From Lentisphaeria bacterium (lineage in GTDB: Bacteria > Verrucomicrobiota > Lentisphaeria > Oligosphaerales > Oligosphaeraceae): DNA of 64,000 bases. This document shows, one piece after another, positions 42,373 to 51,227 of the stretch. The position numbers were made by a program, and so were the translations under genes. The notes below the pieces were generated by a model. The model was given only the letters and a program-made list of their open reading frames with translations. It searched no databases and was not told where the DNA came from. The stretch is taken from positions 1 to 64,000 of the forward strand of contig JAEEYQ010000024.1 of the NCBI GenBank assembly GCA_016288215.1. Reading direction: 5' to 3'. Within the stretch, counting starts at the first letter, position 1. Each line of letters begins with the position of its first letter.

Positions 42373-43335
42373 TTAGTCCGCTGTCGGGGGGGCTTGCAGC
42401 TGGCGGGCAAAATCGTCCACATAGAGATCCAGATAGCTTTCCGCGATGGCGGATGCATGGGGCATCAGCCAGAGCCGGGGGCATTTGCGCAGGAAGGAGT
42501 CATCGGGAAGTGGTTCGGTCTGAAAGACATCCAGACAGGCTCCCGCGATGCGGCCGGCACGGAGGGCGGCGCAGAGGGACATTTCATCTAAGGCGTTGCC
42601 TCGTCCGATGTTGCAGAGAGTGGCGTGGCGGTTCAGCAGATTGATGCGATGGGCGTTGAAGAAGTCGTCCGTCTCCGGAAGGCGGGGGAGGGCGAGGACC
42701 ACGTGGTCCGCCTCGGGCAGGACGGCATCCAGCTCATCAGTGGACAGGATTCTGTCTTCTTCTGTAAACCATTGAGGCAGAGGAATATCCACATTTCGCT
42801 TCACACCGGTTATTCGGACGCCGAAAGGCTTCAGCATGGCGCCAATGGCCGTGCCGATGTGTCCGAAGCCCACAATGACCACATGGCTGCCCCGCAGGGG
42901 CCGTTGCACGGCGGCCAGCTCCTCCCGTGGCCAGGGCAGGGACGCATAGGTGGTCGCCGCCTGCAGAATGCCGCGGCTCATGCCCAGCAGCATGCCCACC
43001 ACGGTCTCGCCGATGATGGTGCCGTGGAACTGGCCATACATGAGGCGGAGCCCATGGGGCGTCGTCAGCTGAAAATAGTCCTTTCCGGCGGCGGGGGTGG
43101 ACAGAATGCGCAGCTTGGGGGCCTCCGCCAGCCACAGCTGCTGGAAGACCCACACCATGGCGCAGTCCGCCTCCGGCAGCGTCTCCAGAAACTGCTCCTT
43201 GTTTTCGCAGACCGTGACTTGAGTCTGGGGAAGCAATGCCATGAGCCGTTTTTTGTGCCTGTCTTGGAAGTTCCAGCATGGCACATGCTTATGACGCAAA
43301 TAGACGGCAATGTGTTCCGGTTTGTTCGTATTCAT
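42373..43335 (-). CDS. D-2-hydroxyacid dehydrogenase
   Basis: A 320-residue NAD(P)-dependent oxidoreductase of the D-isomer-specific family. Rossmann motif 'VVIVGFGHIGTAIGAML' and 'LCNIGRGNALDEMSLCAALRAGRIAGACLDVFQTEPL' (in parts), with catalytic Arg (IGRG), Glu (QTEP) and His ('LWLMPHASA'). Likely reduces a 2-keto acid or oxidises a 2-hydroxyacid (glyoxylate/hydroxypyruvate-type), in the cytosol. Substrate not predictable. Converges with the DUF4838 gene across the terminator. Confidence 0.88.
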   Translation of the reverse strand: MNTNKPEHIAVYLRHKHVPCWNFQDRHKKRLMALLPQTQVTVCENKEQFLETLPEADCAMVWVFQQLWLAEAPKLRILSTPAAGKDYFQLTTPHGLRLMYGQFHGTIIGETVVGMLLGMSRGILQAATTYASLPWPREELAAVQRPLRGSHVVIVGFGHIGTAIGAMLKPFGVRITGVKRNVDIPLPQWFTEEDRILSTDELDAVLPEADHVVLALPRLPETDDFFNAHRINLLNRHATLCNIGRGNALDEMSLCAALRAGRIAGACLDVFQTEPLPDDSFLRKCPRLWLMPHASAIAESYLDLYVDDFARQLQAPPTAD

Positions 43336-43568
43336 CTTTCCATGCCTTCCGTTTTGGGGAAATCCATGCGCTTTTTAATATGGATGGTCTTTGGGAAACG
43401 TCAAGTTCTCATGAGAATGGCAGGAGGCAGGAGTGAAAGTTGAAAGGTGAAAGCAGGGAGCAAGTGTGGATTTTCAGCCTCATGAGTATGCAAGGCGGGG
43501 GAATCATGCTACATTAAATAGTGAAATCACGGTAAATTTTGTTGAAAGCGATGGATAGAGGGATTTTC

Positions 43569-45206
43569 ATGATTGCAACTGAACACCATGCTGCCTCGTT
43601 TTGGTTTTTCACGGCCTTGGCCACTCTTTGCCTCCATGCGGCTGAGCCCCTTCCCCTGAATTGGGAGGCCCTGCGCCTTGTGGGCGGCCACGGCAAGGTG
43701 GTTCGCCAAGAGGACAGACTGACGCTGACGCGGGAGACCGATGCCTCCTCGACGGTTGTGGCGGTGCTGCCGAACATCGCGGCGGCGGGGGACAGCGCCT
43801 ATTTGCTGCGCACCAAGGTCCGCCTGCTGTCCGATGACGGCGAGGCATCCTTTTCCGTGGTCGCGCGGACGTCGGACAAGCGGTGGATTCGGGATTGGAA
43901 AAGTCCGTGTTTCTCCAAAGGGACGGTTCAGGACGTCGTCATGCCCCTTTGCACCAACGCCGACACCGCCGCTCTGGAGCTGACCTTCTCCGTTGAAAGG
44001 GGTGCCGCCGAATTCGCCGCCGTCTCCTTGACGCCGACCTCGTTTCTGGCGGACGATGGTCGTCGGCTGCCTGACATGGAGATGTGGCTGAACATGGACT
44101 ATCTGGACAATGTGGAGTATTGCAGCAACTTAGGCCTGGAGAACTACGACGAGCCGGCCATCGTCGCCTATTTCGCCACCTGCAAACGACGGAATGTGAC
44201 CGGCGTGTTGTGGCGCGTGTCCGCCCTGGGCAATTTCGTCTATCCGACGAAGGTGGGGACGATATTTCCACAAGTCATTGATGGACAAGAATTTACAGAA
44301 GGAGAAAAGCGAATGGCGGGCAATCTGGAGCGCTTCGATCCGCTGGCCGTCGCCATCCGCGAGGCGAAGCGAAACGGAGTGCAGCTCTACATCTGGATGA
44401 CTCTTTCCGATGAGGCGTACAACGACCAGAGCCGCGGCATGACCCACTTCAGCCAGTTCCAGAAGGAGCATCCTGAAACCGTCCAGCTCAATCGAAAAGG
44501 CGAACCGCTGTATGGCACCATGTGCTACAGTGAACCAGCCGCCCGCAAGTATCGGCTGGACATCATCCGCGAACTGCTCGCCTATGGAGCCGACGGCCTC
44601 TACCTCTGCACCCGCAGCCACTCCTTCTCCTTCGGAGAGGACAAGGGCGATGAATATGGCTTCAATCCCACCATCGTGAAACAGTACAAGGAACGGTATG
44701 GGGTGGACATCCTGACGGAGGACTTTGACATCCAGAAGTGGCGGGAGCTGAAGGCGGAGGGGCTCGACCAGCTCATTCGGGAGGCGGCGGATTTGGTTCA
44801 TGCTGCGGGACAGAAACTTATGTTCGGCACCAGCTTCTGGGGACTGTCGGACAGCTTGACCGGCAATTGGGGCAAGATGCCCGTGGACGTGAAAAAATAT
44901 CTGCGAAACGGCTGGGTGGACAGCGTGGTCAGCGGCCAGTTCCATGTGGGGCCGTTTTTCGCGAGCATACAGCAGGCCGCCTTTGCGCAGGCCGCCCGTC
45001 CGGAGCAGAAGCTGTATTTTTGGGCCCAGATTTACGATTATGGCCAGAAGCGAACCCATACCAGCCAGGAGCTGCTGGAGCAGGCCGCCTTCTTCCGCTT
45101 CCTCGGTGCCAACGGCGGCATGTACCATGAGTCCGTGAATCTGGAGGAACGGGACAACCCTGAAATCCTCTGGACGCCTTTGGAGCAGTTCTACCGCAAA
45201 TACTAA
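43569..45206 (+). CDS. TIM-barrel glycosidase-like protein, paralogue family A, member 2
   Basis: A 545-residue protein, start MIATEHHAASFWFFTALATL (signal-like), chosen because AGAGGGA sits 5 nt upstream. An N-terminal jelly-roll-like domain (~20-165) precedes a TIM barrel. It shares blocks with the proteins at 11.8 and 57.8 kb: 'NVTGVLWRVSALGNFVYPTKVG' against 'KKVYLRVNVCGTTHYPS', and 'EYGFNPTIVKQYKERYGVDI' against 'EQFGFNPEVLAKFRQRYGHD'. It differs in having the jelly roll in front and no insert in the barrel. Probable secreted glycan hydrolase with unknown substrate. A DUF4886 gene follows on the same strand. Confidence 0.6.
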   Translation: MIATEHHAASFWFFTALATLCLHAAEPLPLNWEALRLVGGHGKVVRQEDRLTLTRETDASSTVVAVLPNIAAAGDSAYLLRTKVRLLSDDGEASFSVVARTSDKRWIRDWKSPCFSKGTVQDVVMPLCTNADTAALELTFSVERGAAEFAAVSLTPTSFLADDGRRLPDMEMWLNMDYLDNVEYCSNLGLENYDEPAIVAYFATCKRRNVTGVLWRVSALGNFVYPTKVGTIFPQVIDGQEFTEGEKRMAGNLERFDPLAVAIREAKRNGVQLYIWMTLSDEAYNDQSRGMTHFSQFQKEHPETVQLNRKGEPLYGTMCYSEPAARKYRLDIIRELLAYGADGLYLCTRSHSFSFGEDKGDEYGFNPTIVKQYKERYGVDILTEDFDIQKWRELKAEGLDQLIREAADLVHAAGQKLMFGTSFWGLSDSLTGNWGKMPVDVKKYLRNGWVDSVVSGQFHVGPFFASIQQAAFAQAARPEQKLYFWAQIYDYGQKRTHTSQELLEQAAFFRFLGANGGMYHESVNLEERDNPEILWTPLEQFYRKY

Positions 45207-45236
45207 CGCATTTTCTTATACAATATATTATATATA

Positions 45237-45265
45237 GCACGGTTCATTCCGTTGAGTGAACGTGC
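45237..45265 (+). promoter_or_regulatory. Stem-loop in the 5' leader of the DUF4886 gene
   Basis: GCACG-G-TTCA pairs with TGAACGTGC (one bulged G), ending 23 nt before the ATG and just after an AT-rich TTATACAATATATTATATA segment that may contain the -10 box. Could affect mRNA stability or translation; function not known. Confidence 0.4.
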
Positions 45266-45288
45266 CATGCAACCGAAAGGCCTCAATC

Positions 45289-46239
45289 ATGAAAAAGCAA
45301 TTCGCCCTTGCCACCACTCTGTTGTTCTCCGCTGCGGCTTTTGCCCAAGAGGCGGCGCCTGCCGTGAAACCGCTGCGGGTTCTGATGATTGGCAACAGCT
45401 TCTCCTTGAGTGTGTTGCCCTTCCTGCCGCCCATCGCGGCGGCGGATCCGTCCGTCAAGCTGATCATCCGCAACCTGTACATCGGCGGCTGCAGCATCCA
45501 GCGGCATCTGAAGGAGTATGACACCACGGCGCAGAATCCAGAGCATCGCCCCTATCTCACCAACCTTCCTGTGGAGGGCATTGAAGGGAACAAGATCAGC
45601 CTGCAGGAGGGGCTGAAGGCGGACACCTATGACATCGTCTCCATCCAGCAGGCCTCGCGGGACAGCTGGAGGCCGGAAAGCTATGGAGAGGATGCCAAGC
45701 GGCTTGTCGCGATTGTCCGCGAATATCAGCCGCAGGCGGAGATTGTGGCCCATCAGACGTGGGCATACCGCGCCGACAGCGGGGCGATCCTGCCTGGAGG
45801 CAGCTTCAACATGACGCAGCTGGAGATGCACAACGGCATTGTCAAGTGCTTCAAGGCCTTGCAGAAGGAATATGGATTCCGCGTCATTCCCGTGGGCAAC
45901 GCCGTCCAGATTTTCCGTGAACGGGTTCCGAATCCCTATACGGCGGCCGATGTGCCCAAGGAGCCCGTCGCCGTCACCTATCCCACGCTGCCTCCCGTCC
46001 CCAACGACGTGGTCGGCATGACCTCTTGGTGGAAGAATCCGGAGACTGGCGAATACAAGCTCCATGTGGACTGCAATCATCTCAACAAGCGGGGCGAATA
46101 CCTCCAAGCCTGCGTGTGGTACATGTTCCTCTTCAACAAAAAGGCCAAGGACGTGAAGTTCATTCCGCCCCAAATCGAAGAGGCTGACGCCAAGTTCCTC
46201 GCCGCCTGCGCCGAAGAGGCCATCCGGTCGTGGAAATGA
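45289..46239 (+). CDS. Secreted DUF4886 (SGNH-like) protein
   Basis: A 316-residue protein with signal peptide MKKQFALATTLLFSAAAFAQ. 'LRVLMIGNSFSLSVLPFLPPIAAA' is the DUF4886 opening (GNSFS with nucleophile Ser), 'YDIVSIQQASRDSW' is the third block, and 'HVDCNHLNKRGEYLQACVWY' carries the C-terminal Asp-x-x-His. Members are SGNH-type hydrolases, probably esterases on glycans, in the periplasm. AAAGG lies 9 nt before the chosen ATG. Converges with trpA over 33 bp. Confidence 0.85.
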   Translation: MKKQFALATTLLFSAAAFAQEAAPAVKPLRVLMIGNSFSLSVLPFLPPIAAADPSVKLIIRNLYIGGCSIQRHLKEYDTTAQNPEHRPYLTNLPVEGIEGNKISLQEGLKADTYDIVSIQQASRDSWRPESYGEDAKRLVAIVREYQPQAEIVAHQTWAYRADSGAILPGGSFNMTQLEMHNGIVKCFKALQKEYGFRVIPVGNAVQIFRERVPNPYTAADVPKEPVAVTYPTLPPVPNDVVGMTSWWKNPETGEYKLHVDCNHLNKRGEYLQACVWYMFLFNKKAKDVKFIPPQIEEADAKFLAACAEEAIRSWK

Positions 46240-46272
46240 TGGACGACCGGCATGGCCAAAGGAGCCATGTGG

Positions 46273-47040
46273 TCAGCGTCCCATGCCGCGCAGAAGCTCT
46301 GCCGTGAAGTCGGCGGCGCTTTCAGTGGATTGGGAGCATGCCTTCACGAAGCCACTGCCGGAGATGACGCCATCGGCGACCTCCGCCGCGGCATGGGCCG
46401 CCTCTGCGGAGGCAATTCCAAATCCCGCTGCCACAGGCAGAGCGGTATGGCGTTTGATGATGGCGATGTGCTCCCCGATGTTGGGGGGCAGGGCGGCGCG
46501 TTCTCCTGTCACACCTGCGACGTTGATGTAGTAGACGAATCCGCTCATGTCCTTGACAATGCGGATGATACGCTCTTCCGGAGTGAGCGGAGAGACAAGG
46601 GGGATGATGTGGAGACCGTGGGAGCGGGCGGGTTCAAGCAGCTCGTCTCGCTCCTCTAATGGAAGGTCGACGGGCAGGATTGCATCCACTCCAGCCTCTG
46701 CAAGCAGGGTGCATGTGTGGTCGTAACCGAGATGCAGAAGCGGATTCATGTAGCTGAAAAGGACGAGTCCCGTTTTGGGATGGCGCGAGCGGATTCTGGC
46801 GGCGAAGGCGATGACCTTGTGGACGTTCATGCCGGCGGCGATGGCGGTCTGTGAGGCGGCGGAAATGACCGGTCCATCCGCCATGGGGTCGGAGAAGGGG
46901 ACGCCCAGCTCAATGATGTCCGCGCCTTTTTCGATTGCGGCGCAGACGGCGTCCTCGCATCGACTCTCGGTTGGGTATCCGACGCTGGTAAAGATGATAA
47001 GCGGTTTTCGCGCCGCGAAAATGTCAGCGATTCTGTCCAT
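46273..47040 (-). CDS. trpA: Tryptophan synthase alpha subunit
   Basis: Cleaves indole-3-glycerol phosphate to indole and glyceraldehyde-3-phosphate. A 255-residue protein with '[18 protein letters not shown]' (catalytic Glu in ELGVPFSDP), '[15 protein letters not shown]', '[15 protein letters not shown]' with the catalytic Asp region, and '[13 protein letters not shown]' for the phosphate. Start [21 protein letters not shown] at 47040; the longer open frame upstream is the trpB 3' end in another frame. It overlaps trpB by 17 bp, so it is coupled. Last gene of the operon. Confidence 0.95.
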   Translation of the reverse strand: MDRIADIFAARKPLIIFTSVGYPTESRCEDAVCAAIEKGADIIELGVPFSDPMADGPVISAASQTAIAAGMNVHKVIAFAARIRSRHPKTGLVLFSYMNPLLHLGYDHTCTLLAEAGVDAILPVDLPLEERDELLEPARSHGLHIIPLVSPLTPEERIIRIVKDMSGFVYYINVAGVTGERAALPPNIGEHIAIIKRHTALPVAAGFGIASAEAAHAAAEVADGVISGSGFVKACSQSTESAADFTAELLRGMGR

Positions 47041-48208
47041 GTTTCTCCTTGTATTGTCTGATGTTTTCCATGTCTTTGTCGCCACGGCCTGAAAGATTGA
47101 CGACGATGATGTGGTCGTGGCCGTGCCGTGGCGCCTCGCGGATCGCAAAGGCCAGGGCATGAGAGCTTTCGAGAGCCGGAATGATGCCTTCATAGCGGCA
47201 CAGCATGTCAAAGGCGGCGACAGCCTCGTCGTCGTTGGCGACTTCGTAGAAGGCGCGTCCTTCGTCGGCGAGAAGACAGTGTTCGGGGCCGACGCCTGGA
47301 TAGTCAAGGCCTGCGGAAACGGAGTAGGTGTCCCGCATCTGTCCGTCGGTGTCCTGAAGGAAATATGCCTTCATGCCATGGAGGATTCCCACCTTGCCGC
47401 CGTTGATGGATGCGGCATGCTGTCCCGTTTGTATTCCCATGCCACCGGCCTCGACGCCGATGCGTCGCACGTTCGGCGTATCTTCAAAACCGGCGAACAT
47501 GCCGATGGCGTTGGAGCCGCCGCCGACGCAGGCGACAACCTGGTCAGGAAGGCGTCCGCACATCTCCAGGCACTGCCGTCGCGTCTCCTTTCCAATGACG
47601 GACTGGAAGTCCTTCACTAGCATGGGGTAGGGATAGGGGCCGGCGGCGGTTCCTATGACATAAAACGTTGTGTCGCTGCAGGAGGCCCATTCTCGGAGGG
47701 CCGCGTTCATGGCGTCCTTCAGCGTGGCGCCGCCATCCGTTATGGAACGGACGTGGGCGCCTAGGGCGTGCATCCGGTCCACGTTCGGAGCCTGCCGTGC
47801 CACGTCGACGGCGCCCATGAACACCTCGCACTCCATGCCGAATAGGGCGGCGACAGTGGCGGTGGCGACGCCGTGCATGCCCGCGCCAGTCTCCGCGATG
47901 ACGCGTTTCTTGCCCATGCGTCGAGCGAGCAGGGCCTGTCCCAAGGTGTTGTTGACTTTGTGGGCGCCTGTGTGGTTCAAATCTTCGCGTTTGAGATAGA
48001 TGCGGGAGCCGCCAAGGTGTTCGGAGAGGCGTTTTGCATAATAGAGCGGCGATTCCCGTCCGACGTAATGCTTCAGAAGGTCGTCGAGCTCCCCGTGGAA
48101 GGCGGGGTCGTCCTTTGCCTCCAGATATGTCTGTTCGAGCTCACGAAGGGCTCCCGTAAGGGTTTCAGGGACATACTGTCCCCCATAGATGCCGTAATGC
48201 ATATTCAT
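47024..48208 (-). CDS. trpB: Tryptophan synthase beta subunit
   Basis: Condenses indole with serine using PLP. A 394-residue protein with '[13 protein letters not shown]', '[19 protein letters not shown]' (PLP lysine in HxGxHK), '[14 protein letters not shown]' (catalytic Glu), '[11 protein letters not shown]' (PLP phosphate) and '[10 protein letters not shown]'. Start at 48208 with AAAGGAA 6 nt upstream; an in-frame ATG 6 bp later is also possible. Confidence 0.96.
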   Translation of the reverse strand: MNMHYGIYGGQYVPETLTGALRELEQTYLEAKDDPAFHGELDDLLKHYVGRESPLYYAKRLSEHLGGSRIYLKREDLNHTGAHKVNNTLGQALLARRMGKKRVIAETGAGMHGVATATVAALFGMECEVFMGAVDVARQAPNVDRMHALGAHVRSITDGGATLKDAMNAALREWASCSDTTFYVIGTAAGPYPYPMLVKDFQSVIGKETRRQCLEMCGRLPDQVVACVGGGSNAIGMFAGFEDTPNVRRIGVEAGGMGIQTGQHAASINGGKVGILHGMKAYFLQDTDGQMRDTYSVSAGLDYPGVGPEHCLLADEGRAFYEVANDDEAVAAFDMLCRYEGIIPALESSHALAFAIREAPRHGHDHIIVVNLSGRGDKDMENIRQYKEKHGQNR

Positions 48209-48236
48209 GGATGATGTTCCTTTTGTTGTCATTTCT

Positions 48237-48854
48237 TCAGTGTTGCCGTTGGGGCTTTTGGCTATTCATGCGCGAGATGGCCTCCGCGAGGTTCTTGAGC
48301 TTGATGGGGGCTTTGATGCCTGGAGCGCTTTCGACGCCGCTGGAGACGTCGATTCCGTCTGGCTGGACAGCGTCAATGGCCTCCTGAACGTTTTTGGCGT
48401 CGATGCCCCCTGCAAGAAGGATTTTGCGGCGTCGCGCCAAGGCGGCGGCCATCTGCCAGTCGCAGGGGGTGCCTGTTCCGCCGCCGGAGTCGGCGACGAT
48501 GAATTCGGCGGGAAAGGCCGTGGCGGCGTTCAGGTCAAAGGGACTGTTGAGGTTGAATGCCTTCCAGACGTTCGTGTGTCGGATGGCGGTGGCGTAGTCC
48601 GCGCTTTCTCCGCCATGCAACTGCACGGCATGGGGATGTAGACGGTCAATGATGCACTGCAGCTCCGCGAGCGGCATGTCCCGCGTCACCAACACGTTTC
48701 GAACTGGCGACATGGCGAAAATTCGCTCTGCCTGCTCAAGGGAGACATGTCGTTTTGACGATGGCACCAGAATGACGCCGATGAAGTCAGCGCCTGCCTG
48801 AGCGGCGGCGATGGCATCGTCCACATGGGAGATTCCGCAGATTTTCAGCAGCAT
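48237..48854 (-). CDS. trpF: Phosphoribosylanthranilate isomerase
   Basis: Amadori rearrangement of PRA to CdRP. A 205-residue TIM barrel: '[28 protein letters not shown]' with the catalytic Cys, 'VQLHGGES', and '[15 protein letters not shown]' with the catalytic Asp and phosphate site. It overlaps the trpC end by 10 bp. Separate from trpC, unlike the fused E. coli enzyme. Confidence 0.94.
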   Translation of the reverse strand: MLLKICGISHVDDAIAAAQAGADFIGVILVPSSKRHVSLEQAERIFAMSPVRNVLVTRDMPLAELQCIIDRLHPHAVQLHGGESADYATAIRHTNVWKAFNLNSPFDLNAATAFPAEFIVADSGGGTGTPCDWQMAAALARRRKILLAGGIDAKNVQEAIDAVQPDGIDVSSGVESAPGIKAPIKLKNLAEAISRMNSQKPQRQH

Positions 48855-49618
48855 TGCAGAAGCTCCTTAAGCGTGTGCCCTGGATGTTCGGCTCGCATGA
48901 GCGTCTCACCGATGAGAAAGCCTTGGGCGCCAGCGTCTTGCAGCATTTTTAGATCGGCATGGGTTTTGACGGCGCTTTCAGCAATGGAAATGTGGCTGGC
49001 GGGAATCCTCTTGAGGAGGGCGGCAGAACGTTCGAGAGAAGTGTTGAATGTGTGGAGGTCCCTTGCGTTGACTCCGATAAGGTCGGCTGCCATGGCGGTT
49101 TCAAGCTCCTCTTCGGTGTGCGCCTCTCCAAGGACGTCAAGCCCTATGGAATGGGCGAACTCCAGAAGCTGGATGAAACGGCGGGCAGGAAGCATGGCGG
49201 CGATCAGCAGGATGCATGAGGCGCCGAATCGTTTTGCCTCTACGATTTGATATTCGTCGAAGATGAAATCCTTTCGGAGCAGGGGAATGGAGACGACGGC
49301 GGCGGCCAGCTCCAGATTGGATTCATCGCCGAGAAAGTAATGGGGCTCGGTCAGGATGGATAGGGCGGCGGCGCCGGCGCCCTCAAGTTCCAGGGCCAGA
49401 GACGGCACATCGATGTCCTTGCGGATGAGTCCTTTGGAGGGAGAGGCGCGCTTGATTTCCGCGATGACGTGAATTCCGTTCCCACGGAAGGCGGACTTGA
49501 AATCTCTTCGAGGCGGAAGAACAAGTGTCTGCTCCAGCAGCCGTTCCATGGGAATCATGCGTTTTCGGTTCTCAAGGCGTGGACGGAGCTTGTCAACGAT
49601 GTCGTTCAGAATGCTCAT
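48845..49618 (-). CDS. trpC: Indole-3-glycerol phosphate synthase
   Basis: Closes the indole ring from CdRP. A 257-residue TIM barrel with 'VIAEIKRASPSKGLIRKD' (catalytic Lys), 'AALSILTEPHYFLG', 'LLRKDFIFDEYQI', 'IGVNARDLHTF' and 'IAESAVKTHADL'. The ATG overlaps the trpD stop (ATGA). Confidence 0.95.
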   Translation of the reverse strand: MSILNDIVDKLRPRLENRKRMIPMERLLEQTLVLPPRRDFKSAFRGNGIHVIAEIKRASPSKGLIRKDIDVPSLALELEGAGAAALSILTEPHYFLGDESNLELAAAVVSIPLLRKDFIFDEYQIVEAKRFGASCILLIAAMLPARRFIQLLEFAHSIGLDVLGEAHTEEELETAMAADLIGVNARDLHTFNTSLERSAALLKRIPASHISIAESAVKTHADLKMLQDAGAQGFLIGETLMRAEHPGHTLKELLQCC

Positions 49619-50619
49619 GCGTGGCTTGCCTCCAGGAGAATCTCCAGTTTGCGGAGCGCGGCGCCGGAATCAATGGAACGTTCGGCGAGAATGACGCAAT
49701 CGTGCAGGTTGGAGCCCAAGCCGGCGACCAAGCAGGTGGCGGCGGCGTTAAGCACGACCATGCCGCGCCGTGCGCTGATGTCATGCCCCTCAAGAATCTG
49801 GCGGAGGATGACGGCGTTTTCCTCCGGTGTCCCGCCAGAGGTGGTTCCAATGGTCTCGTTGGGCGGGAGGTATTCCAATGGCTCAATGATGGAGTAGCGG
49901 ATGCTTTCGTGGTCAAGGATGGCACAGTCGGTGGAGGCGGTCGCTGAGATTTCGTCCATGCCGTCTTGGCTGTGGATGACCATGGCGCGCTTCATGCCAA
50001 GGCCGTGAAGGGCTTCCGCGAAGAGCGGGAGCAGTTTGGCGTCCCATACACCCAGGACGATGCCTTCGGCGTTGGCGGGATTCGACAGGGGCCCCAGCAG
50101 GTTGAAGATGGTATGGACACCAAGTGCCTTGCGAAGCGGAGCGACCTTTCCCATGACAGGATGGAGCGTTTTCGCGAAGAGGAAGCCGATTCCATTCTCC
50201 CGTATGGTGTTGGCGACGGCCTCATGGGGCATGTCAAGGTTGTATCCGAGGGCGGCCAGCACATCAGCGGCGCCGCTTTTGCCGGAAACTGCTCGGTTGC
50301 CGTGCTTTGCGACTGTTGCGCCAGCTCCTGCCGCAACGAAGGCGGCGGTGGTGGAGACGTTGAACGAGACTCCGCCGTCTCCGCCGGTTCCCACCACGTC
50401 GACGCAGGGTTTGCCGACATGGATGGCGTGGGCGTGCGCCTTGAGGTAGCGGGCGGCCCCGATGAGCTCCGAGACGCTTTCCCCTTTCATCTCAAGGGCG
50501 CCGAGGAGGGCGCCTGCCTGCGCAAAGTTGTCGGTTGATGCCATGAGGTCCAGCATTCTGGCGGCTTCCTCCTCGGTAAGGTCAATTCCGTTCATGATGT
50601 TTTGCAATAGCTCTTTCAT
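49615..50619 (-). CDS. trpD: Anthranilate phosphoribosyltransferase
   Basis: Adds the phosphoribosyl group of PRPP to anthranilate. A 334-residue protein with 'DVVGTGGDGGVSFNVST' (PRPP loop), 'VAKHGNRAVSGKSGAADVLAALG' and 'HPVMGKVAPLRKALGVHTIFNLLGPLSNP' (in parts). Start MKELLQNIMNG at 50619 with CAGGAG 9 nt upstream. Lies 32 bp after trpG. Confidence 0.95.
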   Translation of the reverse strand: MKELLQNIMNGIDLTEEEAARMLDLMASTDNFAQAGALLGALEMKGESVSELIGAARYLKAHAHAIHVGKPCVDVVGTGGDGGVSFNVSTTAAFVAAGAGATVAKHGNRAVSGKSGAADVLAALGYNLDMPHEAVANTIRENGIGFLFAKTLHPVMGKVAPLRKALGVHTIFNLLGPLSNPANAEGIVLGVWDAKLLPLFAEALHGLGMKRAMVIHSQDGMDEISATASTDCAILDHESIRYSIIEPLEYLPPNETIGTTSGGTPEENAVILRQILEGHDISARRGMVVLNAAATCLVAGLGSNLHDCVILAERSIDSGAALRKLEILLEASHA

Positions 50620-50651
50620 GGTTGTTTTCTCCTGTTGAATAGAGGTGAAAA

Positions 50652-51227
50652 TCATTCTCCTCGGCACATTTCAAGGAAGTTCATGAGGTGCTGACGTCCA
50701 AATTCTGTCATGATGGACTCAGGATGGTACTGAATTCCCTCAATTGGAAGGGATTTGTGGCGAATGCCCATGATTTCACCATCTTCGGAACGGGCGGTTA
50801 CTTCCAGACAGTCTGGAATGGACTGTTGCTCAAGCGCTAGCGAATGGTAGCGGACGGCTTTGAAATTCTGCGGAATCCCCTTGAAAAGCCCTTTGCCGTC
50901 ATGGGTGATGGCGGAGAGCTTGCCGTGCATGATGCGTGTGGCGGAGACGACCTTGGCACCGAAGGCCTGTCCAATTGCCTGATGGCCAAGGCATACGCCC
51001 ATCATGGGAAGCTTGCCTGCGGCGGCGTCGATAAGCGCGAGCATGCAGCCTGCGTTTTCAGGGCGGCTGGGGCCAGGCGAGAGCAGGATGCCTTCGGGAC
51101 GCATGGCCATGATCGCCGCCACGGAGGTCTCGCGGTTGCGCTCCACGACGAGTTCCACTCCTAAGGAACCCAGAAGGTGCACAAGATTGTAGGTAAAGGA
51201 GTCGTAGTTGTCAAGAACAAAGATCAT
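50652..51227 (-). CDS. trpG: Anthranilate synthase component II (glutamine amidotransferase)
   Basis: Supplies ammonia from glutamine to TrpE. A 191-residue class I amidotransferase with 'ILLSPGPSRPENAG', 'GVCLGHQAIGQAFGA' (nucleophile Cys) and 'IQYHPESIMTEFG' (His-x-Glu). Overlaps trpE by 4 bp (ATGA). It could also serve p-aminobenzoate synthesis, as in other bacteria with a single TrpG. Confidence 0.95.
   Translation of the reverse strand: MIFVLDNYDSFTYNLVHLLGSLGVELVVERNRETSVAAIMAMRPEGILLSPGPSRPENAGCMLALIDAAAGKLPMMGVCLGHQAIGQAFGAKVVSATRIMHGKLSAITHDGKGLFKGIPQNFKAVRYHSLALEQQSIPDCLEVTARSEDGEIMGIRHKSLPIEGIQYHPESIMTEFGRQHLMNFLEMCRGE

Noticed and set aside
47041-47307. A longer TrpA start
   Set aside because: Upstream frame is an out-of-frame reading of the trpB 3' end; MDRIADIF is the usual TrpA N-terminus.
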